NCBI RefSeq assembly: GCF_901411515.1
Contig: NZ_CABDUX010000002.1
Span: 1,612,001 to 1,676,000, forward strand
Length of the DNA stretch: 64,000 bases
Source: Raoultibacter phocaeensis
Lineage (GTDB): Bacteria > Actinomycetota > Coriobacteriia > Coriobacteriales > Eggerthellaceae
Reading direction: 5' to 3'
Part shown: positions 19,264-27,739 of the stretch, piece after piece
Numbering within the stretch: the first letter of the stretch is position 1
Layout: every line of letters starts with the position of its first letter
Notes under the pieces: model-generated
What the model was told of the DNA's origin: nothing
Database searches by the model: none
Seen by the model: the letters and a program-made list of their open reading frames with translations, nothing else
Made by a program: the position numbers and the translations under genes

Positions 19264-19870
19264 TGAAACTACCTGCCTCGTTCACGTAGCGCTCGACGAT
19301 CGCACGGTGCTCGTCGTCGTTGAGATCGCTACCGATCAAACGCGACGCAACGGCGATCGAGGTATCGGCGACCGAACTCTGAAGCTCCGCGATAGCGGCC
19401 TTCTTCTCTGATTCGATGGCGGCTTTCGCCTTCGCGATCATGTCGGTGGCTTCTTCCTGCGCCTTGGTGGTGATGTCGGCTTTCACCGATTCACCGGTTT
19501 TCTTTGCATCGGCAACGATCTGGGCTGCCTGCGTTTTCGCCTCGGCGAGTTGCTGCTTGTATTCCTCAAGCAAACGCTCGCTCTCGATGCGAGCGGCTTC
19601 GGACTTCTCAAGAGAATCCTTGATGGTCTTCTCACGCTTATCGAGCATTGCGGCGAAAGCGGGCCAACCGAGTTTACCCAGCACTACGCACAGGATGATG
19701 AAGCAGACGAGCATCGGGATGAACTCCGCCATATTGGGCAGAATCGCCGAGATGCCGCCTGACTCTTCCTCAGCTGCGAGCGCGAGCGCGGGAAAAGCAA
19801 CAGACATGCCGCTGACAGCGAGTGTTACCGCACCCGTGCGAGCTATTGCTTTTTTCGCTCCTGCTTTCAC
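19253..19870 (-). CDS. atpF: ATP synthase F0 subunit b with N-terminal signal-like extension
   Basis: The peripheral-stalk subunit, 205 residues. After an unusual first segment (MKAGAKKAIARTGAVTLAVS, then a hydrophobic run ending ALALAAEEES) comes the usual membrane anchor (FIPMLVCFIILCVVLGKLGW). A long charged coiled coil follows (ESERLLEEYKQQLAEAKTQA and onward), then the delta-binding end with ASRLIGSDLNDDEHR. The first 33 residues look like a cleavable signal peptide with an A-x-A site. That would still leave the mature N-terminus outside, as expected for subunit b. Its gene lies 57 bases after atpE. Confidence 0.95.
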   Translation of the reverse strand: MKAGAKKAIARTGAVTLAVSGMSVAFPALALAAEEESGGISAILPNMAEFIPMLVCFIILCVVLGKLGWPAFAAMLDKREKTIKDSLEKSEAARIESERLLEEYKQQLAEAKTQAAQIVADAKKTGESVKADITTKAQEEATDMIAKAKAAIESEKKAAIAELQSSVADTSIAVASRLIGSDLNDDEHRAIVERYVNEAGSFNAN

Positions 19871-19927
19871 TTGCTTTCCTCCTTAAAGCCTTTTTCTACG
19901 GCTAGATTTCCGAATAAAGGCCAAAGG

Positions 19928-20146
19928 TTAGACGATGAACGCGAGAACGAAGCCGATCAGGCCGAGGGCTTCAGCAAGGGCTGCGCCGATGATGAAGTTC
20001 GTGAACAGACGTCCCTGCAGTTCGGGCTGGCGGGCGGTAGCCATGCAGCAGCCGTAGCAGGCGATGCCGATGCCCAGGCCAGGCCCGAGCGTTGCGAGGC
20101 CGTAGCCCACGAGTTTCAGCGCCGCAAGTCCAAGTGTAATTTCCAC
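19928..20146 (-). CDS. atpE: ATP synthase F0 subunit c
   Basis: The 72-residue ring subunit forms a two-helix hairpin. The first helix has the glycine-rich packing motif GPGLGIGIACYG, and the polar loop is ARQPELQGR. The second helix has the ion-carrying carboxylate in GAALAEALGLIGF (Glu56). The residues that define sodium binding in other c subunits (Gln in helix 1, Ser or Thr after the Glu) are absent, so proton use is likely. The cysteines in helix 1 (ACYGCC) are unusual. Confidence 0.97.
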   Translation of the reverse strand: MEITLGLAALKLVGYGLATLGPGLGIGIACYGCCMATARQPELQGRLFTNFIIGAALAEALGLIGFVLAFIV

Positions 20147-20238
20147 AATTTCCTCCTTTAACCGTCTTTGAGTCTGCTCTCAAAAACACTTAGCAACTTA
20201 TTTTCGACCAGCAGTGGAAGTGCCGGCGAAACCCAATC

Positions 20239-21024
20239 TTAGTGGTCCGACGTAGCCAGACCGATGTACACTGCGCTCAGGATGGTGAACACGTAGGCCT
20301 GCAAGAAGGCCACGAGCACCTCGAGGGCGTACATGCACAACAGAAACGCAACCCAGCCGATGGCCGGAAGAGCGGTGACGAAATCGGCGTTCACAATGGC
20401 GGCGTTGATAAAGACGCTCGTCGCGAGTGCGAAGATGCCGAGCACCATGTGGCCTGCGAACATATTGCCGTAGAGTCGGACGGCAAGGGTGAGCGCACGC
20501 AGGATCGTCGAGAAGAGCTCGAGGAACCACACGACCGGCACCATGACGACGGGCAGGCCCGACGGGGCGAACGACTTGATGTAGCCCAAGCCCCCCTTGG
20601 TCTTGAAGCCCCAGTAATTGAAGTACACAAACGAGATGATGGCGAGCGCCCACGTGACACTGATCGAGCCGGTCGGCGTTTTGCAACCGGGGATCAGGCC
20701 TACGAAGTTGCTGATGAGGATGAAGAAGAACAGGGTTGCGAGAAACGGAATGTGCTTCTTGTAGCCGTGCCCGATGGGATCTTCGCCCATGTCTTTGCGG
20801 ACGAACTGATAGCCGTACTCGACCATGTTGACGAACTTGTTGTTGGGAACGAGCGTGAGCCTCTTCGAGGCCGCCAGAACCACCACAACCGTGAGGATGA
20901 GACAGATGATCATCCAAAAGGTGTACTGAGTGAGACCGAACGCACCCGACCCGACGATGTAAGCCGAGTCGAACGAATGCACTAGATGTTCGGCTCCCTT
21001 AGAGAGTTCTGCAAGAGCGTCCAC
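20239..21024 (-). CDS. atpB: ATP synthase F0 subunit a
   Basis: The 261-residue stator subunit forms the ion half-channels. The essential arginine lies in LTLAVRLYGNMFAGHMVLG (near residue 185), the family signature. The C-terminal helices include LEVLVAFLQAYVFTILSAVY, also conserved. The N-terminal part has the expected hydrophilic segment with NKFVNMVEYGYQFVRKDMGE. The start is GTG at 21024 with AGGAAAGGG upstream. A gap of 92 bases separates it from atpE. Confidence 0.96.
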   Translation of the reverse strand: MDALAELSKGAEHLVHSFDSAYIVGSGAFGLTQYTFWMIICLILTVVVVLAASKRLTLVPNNKFVNMVEYGYQFVRKDMGEDPIGHGYKKHIPFLATLFFFILISNFVGLIPGCKTPTGSISVTWALAIISFVYFNYWGFKTKGGLGYIKSFAPSGLPVVMVPVVWFLELFSTILRALTLAVRLYGNMFAGHMVLGIFALATSVFINAAIVNADFVTALPAIGWVAFLLCMYALEVLVAFLQAYVFTILSAVYIGLATSDH

Positions 21025-21044
21025 GTATCAACCCTTTCCTCGTT

Positions 21045-21326
21045 TTACTTCCGAACCAACTTGTACGCGCCGAATGCGATGGCGGAGGCGCTCAAAGCGA
21101 CGACTTCCGCGAGGGCAAACGGCAAAACTGCATCGCGGGCTCCCACGATGCAGACGATCAGCGTTCCGATGAGCAGCACAAACGAACCGAACACCCCGAG
21201 AAGCAATGCGCCTGCGTGACCGATGTTGCTGGTCGGCGTAGCCTTTCGGGCGAGTCTCAAGCCGGCTATCAAGGGTAAGAACCCGAGAACCCCGCATACC
21301 GCCCCGAGCACGATCGGAAGTATCAT
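21045..21326 (-). CDS. Small membrane protein at the head of the atp operon, probable AtpI
   Basis: The 93-residue product has three predicted helices (residues 2-24, 34-58 and 66-88). It is located where atpI usually sits, 20 bases before atpB, and probably helps assemble the c ring or supply magnesium, as proposed for AtpI. Sequence similarity to AtpI is not obvious by eye, so the name rests on position, size and topology. The start at 21326 has a weak AGCAGG site; a longer start at 21371 (108 residues) lacks a ribosome site. Confidence 0.65.
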   Translation of the reverse strand: MILPIVLGAVCGVLGFLPLIAGLRLARKATPTSNIGHAGALLLGVFGSFVLLIGTLIVCIVGARDAVLPFALAEVVALSASAIAFGAYKLVRK

Positions 21327-21763
21327 ATCCTGCTTTCTACCTAGAAACTCATACAAGTCATACAAAACCATCAGTATGGTAACGGAACTTCAACAAGCTT
21401 CCGCGAGAAAGCGGCGAAAATGAAGAAAAAACTTGGTAAATGGAGCCGGTTGATGAGAAAAACTGAATAAAGCTGCACGCATAAGCCTGCGATATGCGAA
21501 AACGCCGCACCGTTTCTGCATAAAATCAATCTGAAACCGGATCAAGGTGCAACCGTTCGCCGACAGGCTCGCACGGTCGCACCTCGGAATCGATGGAACC
21601 GCAACCGCCCGCCGACAGGTTCTGCACGGTCGCGCCACGATGCTGCAAAGAGCTCAGCGCCCGAAACGGAGAAGTCCGGTCGCGCGCGGCCGCTCCCGAA
21701 TCCGGGGTCGAAACCGCACGCCAGCTCGGCTTCCCGCTCGGTCGCGCTTTGGTCTCGCGATCC
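21327..21763. other. Leader region of the atp operon with a direct repeat
   Basis: This 437-base stretch must hold the atp promoter, but no convincing -35/-10 pair could be fixed. The part next to the operon is AT-richer. A direct repeat of about 34 bases with a 52-base period lies at 21549-21636, anchored by GCCGACAGG and GCACGGTCGC. Confidence 0.55.
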
Positions 21764-22243
21764 CTAGCGTTCGAACACCCGGATTGCGATGCCCGACTCT
21801 TCGAGCATCGACATGGCGAGCTCGTCGGGATAGGGGTTCTGATACACGATTTCCTCGATACCCGCATTGATGAGCATCTTGGCGCACACGACGCACGGTT
21901 GCGTAGTGATGTAGATCGAAGCGCCGGTTATATTGATGCCGTAGCGGGCAGCTTGGATGATAGCGTTCTGCTCGGCATGGAGCCCGCGGCATATCTCGTG
22001 GCGCTGGCCGCTCGGGACGCCGAGCTCGGCGCGGAGGCAGCCCGTCTCCTTGCAGTGGCGAAGCCCCGTGGGTACGCCGTTGTATCCCGTAGCGAGGATG
22101 CGGCGGTCCTTTACGATAATCGCCCCCACCCCGCGGCGCATGCACGTGGTGCGCGTGGCAACCTCGGTCGCGAGCTTCATGAAGTACTCGTCCCACGAGG
22201 GACGCTCGTCGGCGTCGAGAGGATGGTCGATGTGATCGGTCAT
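21764..22243 (-). CDS. Deoxycytidylate deaminase / ComEB-type protein
   Basis: A 159-residue zinc-dependent deaminase that probably converts dCMP to dUMP for thymidylate synthesis. The zinc site is H-A-E in [13 protein letters not shown] (near residue 88) together with PCVVCAK (near 116), the canonical C-x2-C. The nucleotide-binding region [13 protein letters not shown] and the family's extra zinc-type cysteines lie ahead of it. The start at 22243 has AAGGGAA upstream. It is followed 85 bases later in the same direction only by the atp leader, and upstream lies upp, so it sits in a nucleotide-metabolism cluster. Confidence 0.92.
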   Translation of the reverse strand: MTDHIDHPLDADERPSWDEYFMKLATEVATRTTCMRRGVGAIIVKDRRILATGYNGVPTGLRHCKETGCLRAELGVPSGQRHEICRGLHAEQNAIIQAARYGINITGASIYITTQPCVVCAKMLINAGIEEIVYQNPYPDELAMSMLEESGIAIRVFER

Positions 22244-22328
22244 GTGCGGATTCCCTTTCTAGCAGGTACGGTAGATGCTCGGCGCTTCGCACCGTCGAGC
22301 ATCTACCGCTCGACGAACAGCGGGCGCG

Positions 22329-22973
22329 CTACTTCGTTCCGAAGATACGGTCGCCCGCATCGCCGAGACCCGGCACGATATAGGCTTCGTCGTTGAGGTG
22401 ATCGTCGATGGCGCACGTAAATATCTGCACGTCGTCGTCTGAAGCGAGCACCGCCTCTATCCCGACAGGGGCCGCCACGATCACCATGAGCTTGATCGTG
22501 CCCGCCACGCCGCGCTTGCGCAGGTACCCGATGGCAGCCGTGGCCGATCCGCCCGTAGCGAGCATGGGATCGACGACGATGACCTCGCGCTCGGCGATGT
22601 CTTCGGGAAGCTTCGCGTAGTACTCGACCGGCTCATGCGTCTCCTCGTTGCGGTACATGCCCAGATGTCCCACGCGCGCTGCGGGCATAAGCTCCTGCAC
22701 GCCTTCGACCATACCGAGCCCGGCGCGCAGAATCGGCACGATGGCAAGCTTCTTGCCGCTCACCTTCTTGCACGTCGTCTTGCACAGAGGCGTTTCGACC
22801 TCGACGTCGGCGAGCGGAAGGTTGCGCGTTGCCTCGTAACCCTCGAACAAGGCGAGCTCCTTGATGAGTTCGCGGAACTTCTTCGAGGACGTCTCTTTGT
22901 CGCGCAGGATAGAGAGCTTGTGCTGCACCATCGGATGGTCGACAAGCGTCACGCGTTCGTATTCGGTGGCCAT
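22329..22973 (-). CDS. upp: Uracil phosphoribosyltransferase
   Basis: Converts uracil and PRPP to UMP in pyrimidine salvage. The 214-residue protein has the PRPP motif [16 protein letters not shown] near residue 132, the uracil-binding end [16 protein letters not shown], and the N-terminal [20 protein letters not shown] that is nearly invariant in Upp. The start at 22973 is chosen over an upstream ATG because AAAGGGAA precedes it. The gene lies between glyA and the dCMP deaminase gene, all in one direction with gaps of 85-90 bases. Confidence 0.97.
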   Translation of the reverse strand: MATEYERVTLVDHPMVQHKLSILRDKETSSKKFRELIKELALFEGYEATRNLPLADVEVETPLCKTTCKKVSGKKLAIVPILRAGLGMVEGVQELMPAARVGHLGMYRNEETHEPVEYYAKLPEDIAEREVIVVDPMLATGGSATAAIGYLRKRGVAGTIKLMVIVAAPVGIEAVLASDDDVQIFTCAIDDHLNDEAYIVPGLGDAGDRIFGTK

Positions 22974-23063
22974 GGCGGAGATTCCCTTTCGTCGGATCGG
23001 ACAATCGGCAGGACGCATCGCATCGAGCCGCCCGAAGCGTTGGCATTCGGACGGCACATTTTC

Positions 23064-24323
23064 CTATGCGTGCTGGTATTCAGGATACAGCGGATGCGCG
23101 TCGAGCATGGCGTTTACCTTCGAGCGCACGTCGGCGAGCATCGCGTCGTCTTCGGCGTGGAACACCGTGGTTGCGATGAGCTGGCCTACCTGGTAGAAGT
23201 CTTCGGCAGTGAAACCGCGGGTAGTGGCAGCTGCCGAACCCACGCGGATGCCGCTTGTGACAAACGGCGAGCGGGGCTCGTTGGGAATGGAGTTCTTGTT
23301 CACCGTGAGGCCCACGGTCTCAAGGAGCTTTTCGGCATCCTTGCCCGTTACATCGGCGGGCGTGAGGTCTACGAGGCACAGATGGTTGTCGGTACCGCCC
23401 GACACGAGGCGAAGGCCCCCGTCGATCATACCCTCGCCGAGGCGCTTGGCGTTCTCGACCACGTGCTCGATGTAGGTTGTGTACTCGGGGCGCAGCGCCT
23501 CGCCGAACGCGACCGCCTTGCCGGCGATCACGTGCATGAGCGGGCCGCCCTGTGCGCCGGGGAATACGGCTTTGTCGACCTTCTTCGCGATATCCTCGTC
23601 GTTGGTGAGAATGAAACCGCCGCGCGGGCCGCGCAGCGTCTTGTGGCTTGTGGACGTGACGATATCGGCATAGGGCACCGGGCTCGGATGGGCTCCGGTA
23701 GCAACGAGGCCCGCGATATGCGCCATGTCGACCATGAAGTACGCGTCGACCTCTTTGGCGATGGCGGCCATACGCTCGAAGTCGATCGTGCGCGGGTATG
23801 CCGAAGCGCCGCCCACGATGAGCTTGGGGCGGACCTCCTTCGCAATGCGCAGCACGTCGTCGTAATCGATCGTTTCGGTTTCGGGATCGAGGCCGTAGGC
23901 GGCGAAGTTGTAGAACTTGCCCGAGAAGTTCACCGGCGAGCCGTGGGTGAGGTGTCCGCCCTGGTCGAGACTCATGCCGAGGACGGTGTCGCCGAGCTCG
24001 ATGACGGCGGTGTACGCGCCGAAGTTCGCGTTCGCACCCGAATGGGGTTGCACGTTGGCGAAGCCTGCCCCGTAGAGTTCGCATGCGCGCGACCGGGCGA
24101 TGTCCTCGACGATATCGACCTTCTCGCAGCCGCCATAGTAGCGCTTGCCGGGATACCCTTCAGCGTATTTGTTGGTAAGGACGCTGCCGACCGCCTCCAT
24201 GACCGCCGGCGACGTGAAATTCTCCGATGCGATCAACTCCACGCTGCCGCGCTGCCGCGCCAGCTCCTGCGATATGGCATCGGCAACCTGTGGATCTTCC
24301 TTCGAAACGTAAGACAGCGGCAT
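23064..24323 (-). CDS. glyA: Serine hydroxymethyltransferase
   Basis: A PLP enzyme that interconverts serine and glycine with tetrahydrofolate, the main one-carbon source. The 419-residue protein has [19 protein letters not shown] at the N-terminus, [15 protein letters not shown] near 95 and the PLP lysine in [15 protein letters not shown] near 227. The C-terminal T-x-G-I-R-x-G-S/T motif appears as [16 protein letters not shown]. The start at 24323 has AAAGGGG nine bases upstream; an ATG ten codons earlier has none. Length is standard. Confidence 0.98.
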   Translation of the reverse strand: MPLSYVSKEDPQVADAISQELARQRGSVELIASENFTSPAVMEAVGSVLTNKYAEGYPGKRYYGGCEKVDIVEDIARSRACELYGAGFANVQPHSGANANFGAYTAVIELGDTVLGMSLDQGGHLTHGSPVNFSGKFYNFAAYGLDPETETIDYDDVLRIAKEVRPKLIVGGASAYPRTIDFERMAAIAKEVDAYFMVDMAHIAGLVATGAHPSPVPYADIVTSTSHKTLRGPRGGFILTNDEDIAKKVDKAVFPGAQGGPLMHVIAGKAVAFGEALRPEYTTYIEHVVENAKRLGEGMIDGGLRLVSGGTDNHLCLVDLTPADVTGKDAEKLLETVGLTVNKNSIPNEPRSPFVTSGIRVGSAAATTRGFTAEDFYQVGQLIATTVFHAEDDAMLADVRSKVNAMLDAHPLYPEYQHA

Positions 24324-24405
24324 TGCCCGCACCCCTTTCAACGTATGCGACAAAATGGTTTTTCACATGCTAGCACAACGTGCGCCCGCTCGCGCCAGAC
24401 GAACG

Positions 24406-24437
24406 AAAAAGGGCCGATCCATCAAGCGGATCGGCCC
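24406..24437 (-). terminator. Rho-independent terminator after the lipoprotein gene
   Basis: On the minus strand GGGCCGATCC pairs perfectly with GGATCGGCCC around a 7-base loop and is followed by TTTTT. It ends the transcript of the lipoprotein gene and insulates glyA, whose start lies 83 bases further on. Confidence 0.93.
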
Positions 24438-24608
24438 CTGGCCTTCGGGATGCGCAGATGCATTCGCTCTGCGGTGCGCGCGAATGCCGTCCCACCACGC
24501 ACGGTTCGCCGAGCCCGGACCATCATCGACCGGATGAGGCAGCAACCCTTTGCGTGCGCTTCGGCACCGCTTCGCACGCACGCGAACGTCGGCGAAACCC
24601 CTTGCGTG

Positions 24609-25199
24609 CTACAGCGCGCCTCCGGCGAACGCCTCGCTCAGCGCGGTGTCGAACCCGGCGCCCGGCTCCCAGGTGTTGCCGTTGAGCGCATAGGGAAGAT
24701 CGACCGTGTTGGTCTCGAGCGGAGCTTCGCCGAGCGACTCCATGAGCATGGTGCCCATCTGCAGGTTCAGCTCTTCCATCGGCTTGCTCATGGCCTCGGT
24801 GTCCTCGGTGAGCGCGGTCACCTTGTCCATGAAGATGGTCATGCCCTCCATGAGCGATTTGCAGGTGATGGTGACCGTGGCGGTGGCGTTTTCGCCGTCG
24901 ACCGTCACGTTGTCGACCGAGTAATCGAAGCCCTCGAGCCACGTGCGGCAGAACTCTTCCATGTCGATGCCGTACTCGTCGAGCCCCGCATCGGCGGCGC
25001 CGGCGCCGGCCATGATCTCGTCGAGCGCAGCCTGGTCGAGGTTCTTGATGCTCTCAAGCTCCTCGGTGACGCCCTTGCGGATGACGTCCTCGGCGGATTC
25101 TCCCCCGCACGCGGTGAGCCCGACGAGCATCGTGGCCGACAAAGCGGCGGTAAGCGCGAGCATCGCCCACTTTGTCAGATGTTTCGTTGCAGTTTTCAC
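24609..25199 (-). CDS. Predicted lipoprotein, NTF2-like type
   Basis: The 196-residue protein has a lipoprotein signal peptide with the lipobox LVGLTACGG (lipidated cysteine near residue 31). It is followed by an acidic helical part and then alternating strands (YSVDNVTVDGENATATVTIT) as in DUF5105/DUF4878-type NTF2-like lipoproteins. No catalytic motif is visible. The start is GTG at 25199 with GGAGGG five to seven bases upstream. It is transcribed alone and ends at a strong terminator. A surface or envelope role is likely but the function is unknown. Confidence 0.8.
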   Translation of the reverse strand: MKTATKHLTKWAMLALTAALSATMLVGLTACGGESAEDVIRKGVTEELESIKNLDQAALDEIMAGAGAADAGLDEYGIDMEEFCRTWLEGFDYSVDNVTVDGENATATVTITCKSLMEGMTIFMDKVTALTEDTEAMSKPMEELNLQMGTMLMESLGEAPLETNTVDLPYALNGNTWEPGAGFDTALSEAFAGGAL

Positions 25200-25605
25200 T
25201 GTCCCTCCTCAATAACCGTACCTATCTACCGTGCCCAGTATACAAGAAGTCATGGACGAGGTCGCGAAATTAACCAAGTTTTGCTACTTGATATATAACA
25301 CATTAGATAAGACTTCGAAAACGGCGCCGTCGACAACAATCGTGCCATTTGGCATTATCTTTGACAAGGATAATTTGGAGGTTTGAGAGGTGCGAGCCTC
25401 CGAACAGGCATGATGCGCGCATGCCCTTAACACGGCGAAATCGAGTGAGCCGCATAGGACAAAGATCGTGCCAAATGGCACGATTGTTGCTCCGTACACG
25501 AGACGGAATCCTGCGGCACGGCTTGACCCGCGCATTCCGAGGGCCGCGGTCGCGTGCCGCGCCCAACCCGGGCTTACCGCGCAGCGAGGCTTGGCGATGC
25601 CGGCG
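25200..25605. other. Intergenic stretch with the second paired palindrome element
   Basis: The part next to the lipoprotein gene is AT-rich (TTGATATATAACACATTAGA region) and probably holds its promoter. The rest is occupied by the repeated palindrome pair. No gene is supported. Confidence 0.65.
25342..25490. repeat. Paired palindrome element, copy 2
   Basis: Site A has core GTGCCATTTGGCAT at 25342-25355, preceded by ACAACAATC. Site B has core GTGCCAAATGGCAC at 25468-25481, followed by GATTGTTG. The centres are 126 bp apart, exactly as in the copy at 5557-5705. GGATAAT again follows site A, here by 26 bases. The sequence between the sites is not conserved apart from this. Confidence 0.8.
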
Positions 25606-26040
25606 TTAATCGAGCTCCATGATCTTCGCGACGCGGCCCGCGTGGCGCCCTCCACCGAAATCGGTGGAGAGGAACGCGTCGAGAATCCGCTCGTTCACCT
25701 TAAGATCGACGAACCTGCCCGAAAGCGCGATCACGTTCGCGTCGTTGTGCTCGCGGCAGAGAACCGCGAATTCGGCATCCACGATGTTCGCCGCGCGGAT
25801 GCCGGGCACTTTGCCCGCCGCCATGGCCATGCCGATGCCGGTGCCGCACACGAGCACGCCGCGCTCGGCGCGACCCTCGGCTACGTCGCGGGCGACGAGG
25901 GCGGCGTAGTCGGGATAGTCCACACGGTCGTCGTTATCGGGACCGCGGTCGGCGACGTCGTGGCCGCGCGAAACGAGGTAGTCGACCAGCTGCTGTTTCT
26001 GTTCGAATCCCGCATGATCGCTCGCTATCGATATCTTCAT
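25606..26040 (-). CDS. rpiB: Ribose 5-phosphate isomerase B
   Basis: Interconverts ribose 5-phosphate and ribulose 5-phosphate in the pentose phosphate pathway; some relatives act on allose or galactose phosphates. The 144-residue protein has the N-terminal IASDHAGFEQK, the catalytic cysteine in GVLVCGTGIGMAMAANK-like sequence (GVLVCGTGIGMAMAAGKVPG), and the REHNDANVIALSGRF motif. Length is standard. The start at 26040 has AAAGGGTG upstream. It follows glpK by 31 bases and is probably cotranscribed. Confidence 0.95.
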   Translation of the reverse strand: MKISIASDHAGFEQKQQLVDYLVSRGHDVADRGPDNDDRVDYPDYAALVARDVAEGRAERGVLVCGTGIGMAMAAGKVPGIRAANIVDAEFAVLCREHNDANVIALSGRFVDLKVNERILDAFLSTDFGGGRHAGRVAKIMELD

Positions 26041-26071
26041 CGCACACCCTTTCGTTTCGATACCGTCGGCC

Positions 26072-27568
26072 TTACGCCGCGCGCGTGCGGGCCACGGCCT
26101 CGTGCCAGCCCTCGATGAGCGCGACGCGCGCAGGTTCGGGCATGTCGGGCGAAAACGACGTGTCGCCCGTCCGCCTGTCGCACAGCTCGCCGGTGCTCTT
26201 CCAGAACCCCGTGCGCAGACCCGCCAAGTACGCGGCTCCCAGCGCCGTCGTCTCCGTATTCTGAGGGCGCGCAAGCGGCGTGCGCAAGAGATCGGACTGG
26301 AACTGCATGAGAAAATCGTTTGCCGACGCTCCCCCGTCCACATTGAGCACGCGCATCCGCTTGCCGGCATCGGCCTCCATGGCGCACGCGAGGTCGTGCA
26401 CCTGGTATGCGAGGGATTCAAGAGCCGCCCGCACCACGTGCGCCTTCGTCGTTCCCCGCGTGAGGCCGAAGATCGCGCCGCGCGCATCGGCATCCCAGTA
26501 CGGAGCGCCGAGGCCCGTGAACGCGGGTACGATGTAGACCCCGCCCGTATCGCCCACGCTGCGGGCGAGCGCTTCGGTTTCCTCGGCGGCGTCGATGAGG
26601 CCGAGTTCGTCGCGGAGCCACTGCACGAGTGCGCCGGCCACGAACACGCTGCCCTCGAGCGCGTATTCGGTATGGCCCACCCCCGGCGCCGAAGCCGCGA
26701 TGGTGGTGACGAGGTTGTTTCTCGAGGCGCACGCCTCGGCCCCGGTGTGCATGAGCAGAAAGCAGCCGGTGCCGTAGGTGTTCTTCGCCTCGCCCGCCGC
26801 GTAGCAGCACTGGCCGAACAGCGCCGACTGCTGGTCGCCCGCCACGCCCGCAAGCGGAATGCCTCCGAAGATGCCGGGGTGGGCGGTCTCGCCGAAGAAC
26901 GAGGAAGAGGGCTTCACCTCGGGAAGCATCGAGGCCGGAACGTCGAAGAGCTCGCACAGCCACGGATCCCAGCACCCTTTGTGGATGTCGAAGAGCATGG
27001 TGCGGCTCGCGTTGGTGACGTCGGTTGCGTGCACCTTGCCGTAGGTGAGCGACCAGACTAGCCAGCTGTCCACCGTGCCGAACGCGAGTCTGCCCGCGAG
27101 CGCCGCCTCCCGGGCGCCGGGCGTGTTGTCGAGGATCCACTTGATCTTGCTCGCGGAGAAGTACGCGTCGGGCACAAGCCCGGTCGAGGCGGTGATGCGC
27201 TCGGCTACGGCGGGATCGGAGCACAGCTCATCGATGATGGGAGCCGTGCGGCGGCACTGCCACACGATGGCGTTTCCCACGGGGACCCCGGTTTCGCGGT
27301 CCCACACGATCGTGGTCTCGCGTTGGTTGGTGATGCCGATGCTGTCGATCTCGTCGGGCCCCACATCGCGCGAGACGAGCAGCTCGGTCAAAGCCGCCAT
27401 CTGCGACGAGAGGATGTCCTGCGGATTGTGCTCGACCCAGCCCGGCTGCGGGTAGATCTGCTCGAAGGGATGCTGCGCCATAGCGACAAGCCGGCCTTGG
27501 CGGTCGAACAGGATGGCGCGCGATGAAGTCGTGCCCTGGTCGAGCGCGACGACGTATTTCTTCGGCAT
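26072..27568 (-). CDS. glpK: Glycerol kinase
   Basis: Phosphorylates glycerol to sn-glycerol 3-phosphate. The 498-residue protein has the FGGY fold with DQGTTSSRAILFD at the N-terminus, GWVEHNPQDI, ITNQRETTIVWDRETG, VIWQCRRTA, and the FGGY-type signature GVAGDQQSALFGQ. The ATP region is NTYGTGCFLLM and later VLNVDGGASANDFLMQ. The HPr-phosphorylated histidine known in Firmicute GlpK is not apparent; the corresponding stretch around residue 230 reads SFFGETAHPG. The start at 27568 has AAAGG nine bases upstream. No glpF or glpD is in the window. Confidence 0.97.
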   Translation of the reverse strand: MPKKYVVALDQGTTSSRAILFDRQGRLVAMAQHPFEQIYPQPGWVEHNPQDILSSQMAALTELLVSRDVGPDEIDSIGITNQRETTIVWDRETGVPVGNAIVWQCRRTAPIIDELCSDPAVAERITASTGLVPDAYFSASKIKWILDNTPGAREAALAGRLAFGTVDSWLVWSLTYGKVHATDVTNASRTMLFDIHKGCWDPWLCELFDVPASMLPEVKPSSSFFGETAHPGIFGGIPLAGVAGDQQSALFGQCCYAAGEAKNTYGTGCFLLMHTGAEACASRNNLVTTIAASAPGVGHTEYALEGSVFVAGALVQWLRDELGLIDAAEETEALARSVGDTGGVYIVPAFTGLGAPYWDADARGAIFGLTRGTTKAHVVRAALESLAYQVHDLACAMEADAGKRMRVLNVDGGASANDFLMQFQSDLLRTPLARPQNTETTALGAAYLAGLRTGFWKSTGELCDRRTGDTSFSPDMPEPARVALIEGWHEAVARTRAA

Positions 27569-27739
27569 GGCGGTCAGCCTTTCGGTCCGGGAGACGATGC
27601 GTCCATGATAGGCCAAACGAAAGCGGAAGCGCAACCGGCGGACCGCACGGACATGCCGACGACCGGCGGGAAACGACAGCGCAGACATCCGGAGAACGGC
27701 GGCGCAGAAGGCGGCCGCGCGGGCCTTGCCGGCGGGTGG

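Noticed and set aside
24324-24608. Possible riboswitch ahead of glyA
   Set aside because: The stretch contains the terminator of the preceding gene, and no glycine, THF or SAM aptamer core could be recognised.
25990-26015. TTCGAATCC, similar to a tRNA T-loop
   Set aside because: It lies inside rpiB, and no acceptor or anticodon stem can be built around it.
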